Shown: positions 16,572 to 25,916 of the stretch, piece by piece
How the letters are laid out: each line of letters starts with the position of its first letter
Numbering within the stretch: position 1 is the stretch's first letter
Assembly: GCA_003458705.1 (NCBI GenBank)
Contig: QRVH01000014.1
Coordinates: 1 to 59,685 of the forward strand
Length of the DNA stretch: 59,685 nucleotides
Source of the DNA: Eubacterium sp. AF22-9
GTDB lineage: Bacteria; Bacillota; Clostridia; Lachnospirales; Lachnospiraceae
Direction: 5' to 3'
Made by a program: the position numbers and the translations under genes
The notes under the pieces: generated by a model
Told to the model about the DNA's origin: nothing
The model's input: only the letters and a program-made list of their open reading frames with translations
Databases searched by the model: none

Positions 16572-18179
16572 CTAAATTGCAGCGCATTTAATATCTGCTC
16601 CTTCTTTAACAAACTGGCAGTAGTCATATTTCTGCTTGATGAACATACACTGATCACCAAATACCAGTTTAACTCCTACATAAGCTGCGTCATACACTTT
16701 GATGCACGCTCTTTTTTCTCCACCTATCTGTGTCCTTAACTCTTCAAGCTCTTTCTTCTGCTTTGTTATCTCCTGCTCAAGCGTTATAAGATTACGCATA
16801 GTCTTAGTCTGAAGATCATGTTTTTCAGCATCAAGGCTTCCTTCCAGCTCCTGCTTTTTCCTGAGCACAGAAAGAATCTGATTCAGCTGGATTTTATTAT
16901 TGCCCAGCTTATCAAGGCTGTTCTTTAATTCATCCACTCTTCGTTTCATTGCAGGATCAACACCAACACCAACTGTTGTATTAGTTCCCATCGCATTGCC
17001 TATTGTCTTGGCTTCTATCATATATACAGCCTTTACATCTCCACCGATTATCAGACCATTCTTTCCTGAGGCTTTTATCGTTTCCTTGGCTGTAACCTTA
17101 CTATGTAATATTGAATCCGCTTCTATGTTTCCACCTGCTGATACACTTTCAGCACTCTCTATGAATTTCGAAACAATATTACCTCCAGCCTTAACCACAG
17201 CCTTCGTCATTCCCTGGATTCCTCTGTTAAATGTAATTGAACCTCCGGCAATAACCGTAGCTCCTTCAACAATTCCGCTTACAGTTATATTACCTGCTGC
17301 CTTCACAGTAAAGCCAGCAACCACATTTCCTTTTATTACTACATCTCCGTCATAATCTATATCACCTGTAGAATTATCAACATTAACAAGTTCAAGTACA
17401 TTTGAAACAAATATTTTATCGCCTTCTAATACCACATGCCCACTAACCTGTGATATGAGTTCTTTACCATCCTCTGACTGAACAAGATTTTTACCATGTC
17501 TGAACACCACATGATTAACCTTTTTAGGCAGTACTCTTCGCCCTAATAAATCTATGCCGTCATCTCCTCTGTCCTCTCTGTGCAGCACAGCTACAACATC
17601 GCCTTTGTTAACATGATTAATATTCTCAAGCGTGTGAAAATCCACAGTGCCATCATCATTTATCTTTGGGCGCGGCTTCAATTCAGTATTAAACTTATAT
17701 TCAATATATCCGTCATGTCCGTCTCTTGGTGCAGTTCCTTCTGCAACATTATATGCCTTACCATATTCCCTGACCGAAAGCATCTGCTCAATACTGTTAT
17801 TATCTATACCATGTTTAATGCCCAAATACTGTAAATCTTTTACGATTTCTTCCATTGTGAGCATATCTGCTCCTACAAAAGGCGGATAAAAAACCGCTTC
17901 TGCTCTCATACAGTCTGCACTTATACGGTAATCGCCAAATTCATCATACGGATGAACTATCTCTTCAGATACTTTAACTTCTGTTTCTGTATTACAGCCT
18001 GCCTTAACAGCCTGACCGAGTTTTACAGTGTCACAATTTATCTTCTTCTTATCAATGTAATACAATACATCATCAATACTTACCGGTCTGTTTCCATCCT
18101 TTGGAGGAAAAACTATAAAATACAGTCCGTCTTGTCTGGCATCAAATTGAAAATATCCAGTCCTGCAGTTATCTATCAT
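16572..18179 (-). CDS. FapA / DUF342 family protein
   Basis: The 535-aa protein has three parts. An N-terminal region (~1-170) is followed by a beta-helical FapA core (~170-400) with repeating short strands (DIDYDGDVVIKGNVVAGFTVKAAG, GNITVSGIVEGATVIAGGSI, VKAGGNIVSKFIESAESVSAGG). A C-terminal coiled coil (~410-490) follows. FapA/DUF342 proteins are frequent in flagellar clusters of Clostridia; their biochemical role is not settled. It is preceded by sigD. The start has AGGGG eight bases upstream. The fold recalls the bactofilin at 11957, but the two are different families. Confidence 0.85.
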   Translation of the reverse strand: MIDNCRTGYFQFDARQDGLYFIVFPPKDGNRPVSIDDVLYYIDKKKINCDTVKLGQAVKAGCNTETEVKVSEEIVHPYDEFGDYRISADCMRAEAVFYPPFVGADMLTMEEIVKDLQYLGIKHGIDNNSIEQMLSVREYGKAYNVAEGTAPRDGHDGYIEYKFNTELKPRPKINDDGTVDFHTLENINHVNKGDVVAVLHREDRGDDGIDLLGRRVLPKKVNHVVFRHGKNLVQSEDGKELISQVSGHVVLEGDKIFVSNVLELVNVDNSTGDIDYDGDVVIKGNVVAGFTVKAAGNITVSGIVEGATVIAGGSITFNRGIQGMTKAVVKAGGNIVSKFIESAESVSAGGNIEADSILHSKVTAKETIKASGKNGLIIGGDVKAVYMIEAKTIGNAMGTNTTVGVGVDPAMKRRVDELKNSLDKLGNNKIQLNQILSVLRKKQELEGSLDAEKHDLQTKTMRNLITLEQEITKQKKELEELRTQIGGEKRACIKVYDAAYVGVKLVFGDQCMFIKQKYDYCQFVKEGADIKCAAI

Positions 18180-18206
18180 GCCATAATCCCCTTTTAAAAT
18201 TATATG

Positions 18207-18938
18207 TTATAAAGTAAATACATAATCACCTAATAATTTTTTCATTTTATTAAGTGCTTTGGTATGTAGCTGTGATACTCTTGACTCGGAAACCTCAAGT
18301 GTAAGACTTATTTCTTTTAATGTCATTTCTTCATAATAATACAAAACAACAACACTACGTTCCTTCTCTGTCAGCGAGTCAATCGCTTTTACCATCATTT
18401 TCTTAAGTTCTTCTTTTTCCATGGCATCTTCTGGCTGGTCAAAATGTGAATTACCAACCGATTCCATCTTAACTTCACTTCCAGCTTCTGTATATTCATC
18501 AAGTGATATAAGGTTAGATGCCTTCATTTTCCCCTGCCAGTCTGACAATTCATCCTGTGTTATTCCTAACTCAGCAGCAAGCTCCTCATCACTTGCAATA
18601 TGCCCTGTTTCGCTTTCTATCTTAGCCATTGCAGCTTCTATGCGTTTTTGCTTCTGTCTTAAAGATCTCGGTATCCAGTCCATTTTTCTTATCTGATCAA
18701 GAATTGCACCTCTTATTCTTAAACTGGCATATGTTTCAAACTTTACATTCTTGCCATAATCAAACTTATCAATAGCATCAATAAGTCCGAATATTCCATA
18801 ACCGACAAGATCATCATATTCCACATTATATCCCAGATACATGTTAAGTCTGCCAGCAACCAGCTTAACAAGCTGTGCATACTCAACTATCAATTCATCC
18901 CTGTACTCATTGCTACGGTAGATATGTAATTCTTCCAC
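18207..18938 (-). CDS. sigD: flagellar RNA polymerase sigma factor (SigD/FliA/WhiG)
   Basis: This alternative sigma-28 factor transcribes late flagellar, chemotaxis and autolysin genes. All regions are visible in 243 aa: region 2 (YDDLVGYGIFGLIDAIDKFDYG, FETYASLRIRGAILDQIRKMDW), region 3 (ELGITQDELSDW) and region 4 (LTEKERSVVVLYYYEEMTLKEIS with ESRVSQLHTKAL). It is at the end of the fla/che run after cheD, as in B. subtilis. No flgM anti-sigma gene is present in this window. Confidence 0.96.
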   Translation of the reverse strand: MEELHIYRSNEYRDELIVEYAQLVKLVAGRLNMYLGYNVEYDDLVGYGIFGLIDAIDKFDYGKNVKFETYASLRIRGAILDQIRKMDWIPRSLRQKQKRIEAAMAKIESETGHIASDEELAAELGITQDELSDWQGKMKASNLISLDEYTEAGSEVKMESVGNSHFDQPEDAMEKEELKKMMVKAIDSLTEKERSVVVLYYYEEMTLKEISLTLEVSESRVSQLHTKALNKMKKLLGDYVFTL

Positions 18939-19030
18939 AGTTTATCTCTGCCTGCCTCATCCATGGTCAGTGCCCCCAAAATAATAAAATATGTAAAAAT
19001 AATAACATAAATCTGGCTTTAGCGCCACTA

Positions 19031-19291
19031 TTATTCTTCATCTGCTGTTTCTTGTTCTTCTGTCTGTTCCTGTTCTTCCTCTTGTACTGTATTTTCTTTA
19101 TCCTCTTTATTCTGTACAACTTTATTAAGTGCAAATCTGATAAGTACTCCGCATATATAAAAGCCAACCATAACGGCTATCAGTATCCACATAAAATTAA
19201 CCAGTGAATATCTATGTACAATCATGATAACACTGGTTATAAATCCTGCCAGCAATGTAATCAAAGCTGGCACATTTCTGAATTTATTCAT
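19031..19291 (-). CDS. small two-helix membrane protein with acidic tail
   Basis: The 86-aa protein has two hydrophobic segments (~8-25 and ~32-52) and a very acidic, Gln/Glu-rich cytoplasmic tail (KEDKENTVQEEEQEQTEEQ). I do not recognise a family. It lies between cheD and sigD, about 40 bp after the cheD-side gene boundary and 92 bp before sigD. A conserved accessory role in the flagellar operon is possible but unproven. It is a small but plausible gene, with GGAGG-like AGGC upstream (minus strand TTGGAGGCTTT). Confidence 0.75.
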   Translation of the reverse strand: MNKFRNVPALITLLAGFITSVIMIVHRYSLVNFMWILIAVMVGFYICGVLIRFALNKVVQNKEDKENTVQEEEQEQTEEQETADEE

Positions 19292-19331
19292 AAAGCCTCC
19301 AATTATTCAATCAGCATGTTCATATTATAAA

Positions 19332-19817
19332 TTATATAGCTTTCTGCGGTTTACCTACTGCTTTAATAACATAATCACCTGTCTCCGAATAAAACTCCAC
19401 TGTTCTACCAAAATTTTCACCACAATCCTGTGACAGAATTCTTATATTGAGACTTTTTAATTTTTGTTTTACCGCAATTACATTGCGTTCCCCTACTCTT
19501 AAAGCTTCATTATTGGTCCTGTTAGCAAACATCTGCGCACCACCGGCTATCTTAGCTACAAGCCTGCTGTCATTAGCTCCTAAAGATTTCATCTGTTTTA
19601 TCAGTTCATCTATACCAGTATCTGCAAACTTAGCAACATTGGTATTATTTCTAAACTGGGTACTATCCGGTAACATACAGTGCAACAGTCCACTCACTTT
19701 TGTTACCGGATCATATAATGCAACGCCTACACATGAGCCCAATCCCAATGTTGTAAGAGAATCAGGGCATTTACATGCCTTTAAATCAGCCATGCCTACC
19801 TTTATCATACTTCCCAT
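19332..19817 (-). CDS. cheD: chemoreceptor glutamine deamidase CheD
   Basis: CheD deamidates receptor glutamines and stimulates the CheC phosphatase. Family motifs are present: VGMADLKACK, LGLGSCVGVALYDP (catalytic Cys), SGLLHCMLPDS (catalytic His) and AKIAGGAQMF. I use ATG 19817, which has a GAAAGAG site eight bases upstream; ATG 19823 is also possible. It follows cheC by about 25 bp. The CheC-CheD pair marks a B. subtilis-type adaptation system. Confidence 0.94.
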   Translation of the reverse strand: MGSMIKVGMADLKACKCPDSLTTLGLGSCVGVALYDPVTKVSGLLHCMLPDSTQFRNNTNVAKFADTGIDELIKQMKSLGANDSRLVAKIAGGAQMFANRTNNEALRVGERNVIAVKQKLKSLNIRILSQDCGENFGRTVEFYSETGDYVIKAVGKPQKAI

Positions 19818-19841
19818 AATCATAACTCTTTCAAAAATATC

Positions 19842-20468
19842 CTACACACCTAACGACTCTAACAACTTGTCATATGAATTAAGTTCAGGAATCATAAGGA
19901 AATATCCATTAACAAAATCCAGTTCTCCAAACTGGGATTGTATAAGTAAAAGCTTATCTCCATATTTACCGAATTCAGAAGCCGGTACGCTAAGTAATGC
20001 TCCTATCATATCAATTGTCATCTCTGGAACAGTTGATATCATTTTAAGATTAGTAAGCTTGGATATTGCTGTAAGATATGAGCCGGAAACAATATTTCCG
20101 ATCTCATTAAGAGCCGACATATCCATATCAGAAAATTCTGCTCCTTCTTCGACTCCATCCTCTTTATCTCTCATCATAAGAGTATTGACCAGGTGATGTG
20201 CTGATTTTGTGTCAAAAAGGAACATCATCATTCCTTCCACATCCCCCTCAAAGCCTAACATAATACCAACAACAGTCTGATCCTCAGACCCCATAACATC
20301 TGATATTTCATTAAATGGCACAAGAGCAACCTTAGGAACAGACATATCCATTTTCTGATTAAGCATCTGTGATAATGCTGTTGTAGCATTACCTGCGCCT
20401 ATATTGCCTATTTCTCTAAGAACATCATACTGTATATCATTAAGCTGATTTAAATCGATTTTCGACAT
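19842..20468 (-). CDS. cheC: CheY-P phosphatase CheC
   Basis: CheC dephosphorylates CheY-P and binds CheD. Two phosphatase signatures are visible: YDVLREIGNIGAGNA near the N-terminus and MSALNEIGNIVSGSY in the middle (E..N pattern in both). I chose ATG 20468 (MSKIDLNQL, 208 aa), with GAGGTGAAGG upstream; the ORF could extend eight codons further. It lies between cheW (upstream) and cheD. FliY (33164) carries the same domain type, so two such phosphatases are encoded. Confidence 0.95.
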   Translation of the reverse strand: MSKIDLNQLNDIQYDVLREIGNIGAGNATTALSQMLNQKMDMSVPKVALVPFNEISDVMGSEDQTVVGIMLGFEGDVEGMMMFLFDTKSAHHLVNTLMMRDKEDGVEEGAEFSDMDMSALNEIGNIVSGSYLTAISKLTNLKMISTVPEMTIDMIGALLSVPASEFGKYGDKLLLIQSQFGELDFVNGYFLMIPELNSYDKLLESLGV

Positions 20469-20484
20469 ACCTTCACCTCTTACA

Positions 20485-20958
20485 TTAATCATTCTCTACA
20501 ACAAGACTTACAATGTCCAAAAGTGAAATAAGTTCCCCATCTTTTTTTCCTATTGCATTGATATAATTAGTTGCCGCATCATCACCTGTTGACCTGCTTA
20601 CACGCTCTATCTCTTCACTTTCAAGAGTAACAACTTCTTTAACCTGATCTACAATCACGCCAATAGATGCACCTTCTACTTTTACAATTATGAATCTTGT
20701 TTTATCTGTTAATTCATCATCTGCAAGTCCTAATTTAAGGCGCATACTCATTATAGGACATATCTCACCTCTTAAGTTAATAACACCCTTATAGTATGCC
20801 TGTGTCTTAGGGACTCTTGTAATGCTCTGGCTTCTGACAATATTATCAATATATTTAATATCAATACCATACTGCTCATTGCCTATTTTGACAACAATAT
20901 ACTGTACAGAAGTTGTTGACTCTGCACTCTTATCTTCTATAACATTAACATTTTCCAT
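20485..20958 (-). CDS. cheW: chemotaxis coupling protein CheW
   Basis: CheW links chemoreceptors to CheA. The single CheW SH3-like domain fills the 157 aa: YIVVKIGNEQYGIDIKYIDNIVR, YYKGVINLRGEICPIMSMR, then IGVIVDQVKEVVTLESEEIE. AGGAGG lies eight bases upstream of ATG 20958. It is directly downstream of cheA (14 bp gap), as usual. Confidence 0.96.
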   Translation of the reverse strand: MENVNVIEDKSAESTTSVQYIVVKIGNEQYGIDIKYIDNIVRSQSITRVPKTQAYYKGVINLRGEICPIMSMRLKLGLADDELTDKTRFIIVKVEGASIGVIVDQVKEVVTLESEEIERVSRSTGDDAATNYINAIGKKDGELISLLDIVSLVVEND

Positions 20959-20972
20959 TACATATTCCTCCT

Positions 20973-23090
20973 CTATACAAGTGTATTGGCATCAATAATA
21001 AGGGCAACAGAACCATCACCAAGAATCGTGGCACCACTTATCATTCTGTTAATATTAATGTATTTACCAAGTGACTTAATAACAATTTCCATCTGTCCAA
21101 TAAGATTATCAACCACAAGACCTGCAAGCTTATCTCCCTTACGGACAATTACTATAACTATATTGTCTGATTCTTCAGGTTCACCCGGTACATCAAGAAG
21201 TTCTCTTAATCTTATAAGAGGAATTACATTGCCTCTGAGATTAATAACTTCCTTAGCATGAACATACTTAATTTCACTTACTGGTACATCTTCAATAGTT
21301 TCAATAGAGCCAAGCGCTATCGCATACTTTTCTTCGCCAACCTTAACCATAAGTGCCTGAATAATAGCAAGTGTAAGAGGAAGCCTTATACTAAATGTAC
21401 TTCCTTCGCCATATGTAGTCTTGACTTCAACATCACCACCAAGAGCTTCTATCTTAGACTTAACAACATCAAGTCCAACACCTCTTCCTGATACATCTGT
21501 AACTTTATCAGATGTTGAGAAGCTTGGCTTGAATAAAAGATCAATAGCTTCTTTCTCTGTAAGTGCATCTGCCTGCTCCTGAGTAAGATTTCCCTTTTCA
21601 ACAGCTTTCTGTTTAACCTTTTCTACATCAATACCATTACCATCATCTCTTACTTCAATAACAACATTGTTACCTTCCTGATAAGCATCAAGCCATATAG
21701 AACCAACCTCTGGCTTTCCTCTCTCCGCTCTCACTTCAGCACTTTCAAGACCATGATCAGCAGAATTTCTCAACAGATGCATGATTGGATCTCCAATCTC
21801 ATCAATAACTGTTCTATCAAGTTCAGTCTCTTCACCAGACATGTAAAGTTCCATCTTCTTGCCAAGCTTCTTATTAAGATCTCTTATCATTCTAGGATAT
21901 TTTGCAAATACACTCTCAATAGGCATCATTCTTACTTTCATAACAGACTCATGAAGATTAGTCGTTACCCTCTCAAGATACTCAATCTGCTCACCGAATT
22001 TCTGATTAACAGATGTTGTTCCATCTTCTGTTACACTTGCAGACACAAGCCCGTTCTTTGCAATAATAAGTTCGCTCACAAGATTCATAAGGACATCAAG
22101 CTTTTCAATATCTACACGGACCGTATGACTTACCGTCTTGCCAGACTTGTTATTATTAGCTGCCGGAGTCTGTTTCTTTGCTGTAGCTGATGCAGCAGCC
22201 GGCTTTGTCTCTGACTTGTTCTTGTTTTCTTCATGCTTTGGTTCTTCTTTGTCTTCTTCCTTTTCATCATCTTCTGCAAAAGGAGTTGTTATGGCTTCAC
22301 CTGCAGCATCTTTAATCTCTGATACATTCTTAATTATTCCAATAATAGATTCATAACTTTCTTCAGTAACTACAACTATACTGAAATCAAGTTCGAACTT
22401 CTCATCCTCAATATCCTGTGCTGACGGCTCTGACTTAATAATATCGCAATGACCTTCAAGATTCTTAAATACAAGAAAAGCTCTTGCAGCCTTAAGAATA
22501 CAGTTTTCATCAACACTCACCTTGATAACGAAAACATTCATTTTCTTCTCAAGAGCTTCATTAACAGCATTCTTTTCAAAATCAGCAAACACCATGTTGT
22601 TATATTTAGCATATGAGCCATCGCCGGCTTCAACATTTTCTTCTTTCTTTTCCTCAGCAGGAACGTCTTCCTTCTTAGCTTCTTCTGGAAGTGCACCCTT
22701 ATCCTCATTATTAACAATAAATGAGTTAAGAGCCTTAATTATTGGTTCATTATCATCTGTTCCCTCATCTGATGTTTCCTGAATATTATTAACATACTGT
22801 TCAAGTGCATCAAGACACTGGAATAACACATCAACCATTCTTGAATCTACTTTAATATTTCCGTTGCGGACCTCTGAGAATACATTTTCCATATCATGTG
22901 TAAGATTCTGCATTCTCTTATATCCCATAGTTCCAGCCATACCCTTAAGAGAGTGTGCTGCTCTGAATATTTCATTAATAGTATCACTGTTATCTGGTTC
23001 TTTTTCAAGAATCATAATGCCATCACTTAAGTTCTGTAAATGTTCGTTAGATTCATCAATAAATATCTCTAAATACTGGCTTACATCCAT
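20973..23090 (-). CDS. cheA: chemotaxis histidine kinase CheA
   Basis: CheA autophosphorylates in response to receptors and passes phosphate to CheY and CheB. Domains in order (ATG 23090, 705 aa): HPt with the phospho-His at ~46 in FRAAHSLKGMAGTM; a P2 CheY-binding module (~180-265); a Lys/Glu/Ala-rich linker; a dimerisation helix pair (VDIEKLDVLMNLVSELIIAKN); an ATPase with HLLRNSADHGLES, DDGNGID and GRGVGLDVVKSKIEALGG; and a C-terminal CheW-like domain. The start follows the cheB stop by one base; GGGGG lies upstream. Confidence 0.97.
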   Translation of the reverse strand: MDVSQYLEIFIDESNEHLQNLSDGIMILEKEPDNSDTINEIFRAAHSLKGMAGTMGYKRMQNLTHDMENVFSEVRNGNIKVDSRMVDVLFQCLDALEQYVNNIQETSDEGTDDNEPIIKALNSFIVNNEDKGALPEEAKKEDVPAEEKKEENVEAGDGSYAKYNNMVFADFEKNAVNEALEKKMNVFVIKVSVDENCILKAARAFLVFKNLEGHCDIIKSEPSAQDIEDEKFELDFSIVVVTEESYESIIGIIKNVSEIKDAAGEAITTPFAEDDEKEEDKEEPKHEENKNKSETKPAAASATAKKQTPAANNNKSGKTVSHTVRVDIEKLDVLMNLVSELIIAKNGLVSASVTEDGTTSVNQKFGEQIEYLERVTTNLHESVMKVRMMPIESVFAKYPRMIRDLNKKLGKKMELYMSGEETELDRTVIDEIGDPIMHLLRNSADHGLESAEVRAERGKPEVGSIWLDAYQEGNNVVIEVRDDGNGIDVEKVKQKAVEKGNLTQEQADALTEKEAIDLLFKPSFSTSDKVTDVSGRGVGLDVVKSKIEALGGDVEVKTTYGEGSTFSIRLPLTLAIIQALMVKVGEEKYAIALGSIETIEDVPVSEIKYVHAKEVINLRGNVIPLIRLRELLDVPGEPEESDNIVIVIVRKGDKLAGLVVDNLIGQMEIVIKSLGKYININRMISGATILGDGSVALIIDANTLV

Positions 23091-23091
23091 T

Positions 23092-24300
23092 TTAAGATAC
23101 CCCCACATTCTTCGTTATAGTTTCTGCAATTTTATTAAGAGGAACAACCTCATCAACAAGTCCTGTCTGTGCAATAGCCTTTGGCATGCCATACACAACA
23201 CAGCTTTCTTCATCCTGTGCAATAACATGGATTTTCTTTTTACCTGCTGAAAGAGCTTTAATTCCTTCTGTACCATCAGCTCCCATTCCGGTAAGCACTA
23301 CGCATGTAATTTCATCATAATTGCTTTCTACTAATGACTTATACATCACATTCGCGCATGGTCTTAATCCGTCAATAGGTGGTTCTTCACTAAGTTTCAG
23401 CACATAATCTGTGCCTTTTCTTACAACCCTTATATGCTTTCCACCCGGTGCTATATATACACAACCCTTCTGAATAACATCTCCTTCTGCACCTTCTTTA
23501 ACCTTAATATCACTTATTTCATTAAGACGTGCTGCAAGTGACGCTGTAAATCCAGCCGGCATATGCTGTACTAATACCACACCAGCATCCAGATTCTTAG
23601 GAAGCATTGGTATTACCTGCTGTAATGATTTAGGTCCTCCGGTTGAGCATGCAAGTGCTACAACCTTCTTAGTTCCACTTTTAATATTAGTAAACTTTGC
23701 AGGGTTTACCTTCGGCGGAAGTGTATCATTAATCTCATTCCTTCTTCTTAAGGCAGATATTGCATCATTAGATGCCTTTTTATCTGATGAAAGTCTGCTT
23801 GTTAATGATGATGTAGTCTTGATACCTGAAGCAGTCCTGCTGCCTGACGGTATTGTCCTGCCAGTTGTTGATTTTGTTCTTTCAACTGAAGCCCTTGAAT
23901 TTGTGGCAACATTAAGCATATCATGGATACGCTTTTTAAAATCATCGCCCTTGGTTTCAAAATAATTCTCCGGCTTGGTAACAAAATCAAAAGCTCCATA
24001 TTCCAGAGCTTGAATAGTCTCTTTAGCACCCTGCTTTGCAACTGTGCTGACAACTATAACAGTCTGTTCAATATGATTCTTCTGCAGCTTCTGCAACAAT
24101 TCAAGTCCGTTCATCTTAGGCATATTAATGTCGAGAATAATCGCACTATACAGATTAGGATTAGATACAATCATATCAAAGCCTTCAAGTCCGTCTTTTG
24201 CAATCGCAGCGACCTCATACTCATTACCTTCATTTATTATATCAGATATAACCCTTCTCATGAGTGCAGAGTCATCTATTACAAGAATTTTTTTTGCCAT
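23092..24300 (-). CDS. cheB: CheB protein-glutamate methylesterase
   Basis: CheB removes methyl groups from receptors for adaptation. It has an N-terminal receiver domain (D9/D10, phospho-Asp D57 in ILDINMPKMNG, KPENYF lysine) and a Ser/Thr-rich linker (~130-190). The methylesterase domain carries the triad motifs ACSTGGPKSL (Ser), VQHMPAGFT (His) and TGMGADG (Asp). The length is 402 aa. AGAGGGG lies upstream of ATG 24300. It overlaps or abuts cheA closely and follows a PilZ gene. The matching methyltransferase gene cheR is not in the window. Confidence 0.96.
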   Translation of the reverse strand: MAKKILVIDDSALMRRVISDIINEGNEYEVAAIAKDGLEGFDMIVSNPNLYSAIILDINMPKMNGLELLQKLQKNHIEQTVIVVSTVAKQGAKETIQALEYGAFDFVTKPENYFETKGDDFKKRIHDMLNVATNSRASVERTKSTTGRTIPSGSRTASGIKTTSSLTSRLSSDKKASNDAISALRRRNEINDTLPPKVNPAKFTNIKSGTKKVVALACSTGGPKSLQQVIPMLPKNLDAGVVLVQHMPAGFTASLAARLNEISDIKVKEGAEGDVIQKGCVYIAPGGKHIRVVRKGTDYVLKLSEEPPIDGLRPCANVMYKSLVESNYDEITCVVLTGMGADGTEGIKALSAGKKKIHVIAQDEESCVVYGMPKAIAQTGLVDEVVPLNKIAETITKNVGVS

Positions 24301-24301
24301 T

Positions 24302-25021
24302 CTACATTCCCCTCTCTTTCTGCCTCATCAGCCTTTGTTTTTCAAAGACATATTTGACAATATCTTCTGTATCCTCCCGTTTGATATTAATAAACTGGAG
24401 TCTGTTATCAAATATATTCTCATCATTACTTTTTCTGAAAGAAAGCACAATCTTGGCAGGCAGATTCATATCTTTTTTTCTGCCTCCTGTAGTAATTGAA
24501 AATTTCACACCTACAACGGTGTCCTTTTCATACTGCTTGTTCATAAAAAGTCTTGTTCCGCCTCCGCTTATATCAATTATTACACCTTTTTCTTCTGGCA
24601 TTTCAAGTTCTTCCGGCAGTTTTCCTGTCTTGTTAAAATGTTCCAGTTCATCTTCATTAATCATGGTAACGCCAGCTTCTATGGCGCATTCCTGTCTGTA
24701 ATATTCTCTTCTCTGGAATTTCTTAAGAGGAGTTTCCAGTTTTAATTCCATGGTGAAAATATTGCCTTCTTTTCCTCTGGAAGATATTATGCAGTCAGCC
24801 TTATACACATTTTTACCTGAATAAAAATATACCTCTAACTCCATGCCTACTTCAAGGACAATCAGTTTTCCTTTATTAACAGGCATTGTACACACAATAC
24901 AGTTTTCCTTAATATCCATTATCTGGCTTAAGAATTGTTCTCTTGGACTGCTTTCTTCTTTTAACCGCGTATTCTTTTTATACGCTTCAACTTTTCCTCC
25001 GACAACAAGCGGTTCAAACAT
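24302..25021 (-). CDS. PilZ-domain flagellar brake protein (YcgR/YpfA-like)
   Basis: The 239-aa protein has an N-terminal YcgR-like beta domain (~10-105) and a C-terminal PilZ domain. The c-di-GMP binding elements are both present: QRREYYRQE (RxxxR type) and DISGGGTR (D/NxSxxG type). Members bind c-di-GMP and slow the flagellar motor. It lies between flhG and cheB, which fits control of motility. The stop is one base before the cheB start codon. Confidence 0.9.
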   Translation of the reverse strand: MFEPLVVGGKVEAYKKNTRLKEESSPREQFLSQIMDIKENCIVCTMPVNKGKLIVLEVGMELEVYFYSGKNVYKADCIISSRGKEGNIFTMELKLETPLKKFQRREYYRQECAIEAGVTMINEDELEHFNKTGKLPEELEMPEEKGVIIDISGGGTRLFMNKQYEKDTVVGVKFSITTGGRKKDMNLPAKIVLSFRKSNDENIFDNRLQFINIKREDTEDIVKYVFEKQRLMRQKERGM

Positions 25022-25037
25022 GCATCCACCTCATTTA

Positions 25038-25916
25038 TCATAAGTTTTTAGCAAAAACAGATTTAAGATATCCTCGAATTCCTCTTTTCTGAGGTGGAAT
25101 ATCAGTTCCTTCGTTCATAATTTTCTCAGCAATTTCTTCAAAATGTTTTGAAGAAGCCGAAGCTGGATAAATTATTGATACAGGCTTCTGCTTCATAACA
25201 GCCTTGACAATATTATTATCCATTGGGATTATGCCTAAATATGTCATATCAATATCAAGAAATTTCGATACAACCATATTAAGCTTCTCATAGAGATTAC
25301 GTCCTTCGCTTTCCGTTGACACCCTGTTTGCTATCATTTTGATAGAAACATCTTCTCTTCTGAAATTATCATTCATGCTTAATGCCTTGAGCAGCGCATA
25401 CGAATCCGTAATAGATGTAGGCTCTGGTGTTGTGACTATGATTGTCTCAGGGCTTGCAACAAGAAATTCCATAACCGTAGACGAAATTCCAGCTCCAGTA
25501 TCAATTATTATCACATCCGCCATGTTTTCTAACTCTGACATCTTATTAACCAGTCTTTTTACCTGCTCCTTATCAGGATTAACAAGTTTAGCTATTCCGG
25601 AACCACCTGAAATAAACTTAATCCCTTCTGGTCCTTCCGTTATAATCTCGCTTATTTCTCTTCCGGAAACCATCAGATCACTGAGGTTATATTTCGGAAT
25701 AACGCCAAACATAACCTCTATGTTAGCCAGTCCGAAATCAGCATCAAGAATTATAACCTTCTTGCCCATTTGGGTAAACTGCACCGCAAGATTAATTGAA
25801 ACGCTCGATTTACCGACACCGCCTTTTCCACTTGTAACTGCGATAACTCTGGCATTGCTCAGGTCCTTCTGGTTCTGTTTTTTAATTATATTGCGGAGAT
25901 TTTCTGCCTGATCCAT
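25038..25916 (-). CDS. flhG: flagellar number regulator FlhG (MinD-like ATPase)
   Basis: This is a ParA/MinD-family ATPase that sets flagellar number and position together with FlhF. A deviant Walker A SGKGGVGKSSVSINLA follows a short N-terminal helix (the FlhF-activating type, DQAENLRNIIKK). ILDADFGLANIEV and IIDTGAGIS mark the other nucleotide motifs. A C-terminal amphipathic stretch could bind membrane. I use ATG 25916; a GTG at 25919 with GGGAGG at better spacing is possible. The start overlaps the flhF stop. Confidence 0.95.
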   Translation of the reverse strand: MDQAENLRNIIKKQNQKDLSNARVIAVTSGKGGVGKSSVSINLAVQFTQMGKKVIILDADFGLANIEVMFGVIPKYNLSDLMVSGREISEIITEGPEGIKFISGGSGIAKLVNPDKEQVKRLVNKMSELENMADVIIIDTGAGISSTVMEFLVASPETIIVTTPEPTSITDSYALLKALSMNDNFRREDVSIKMIANRVSTESEGRNLYEKLNMVVSKFLDIDMTYLGIIPMDNNIVKAVMKQKPVSIIYPASASSKHFEEIAEKIMNEGTDIPPQKRGIRGYLKSVFAKNL

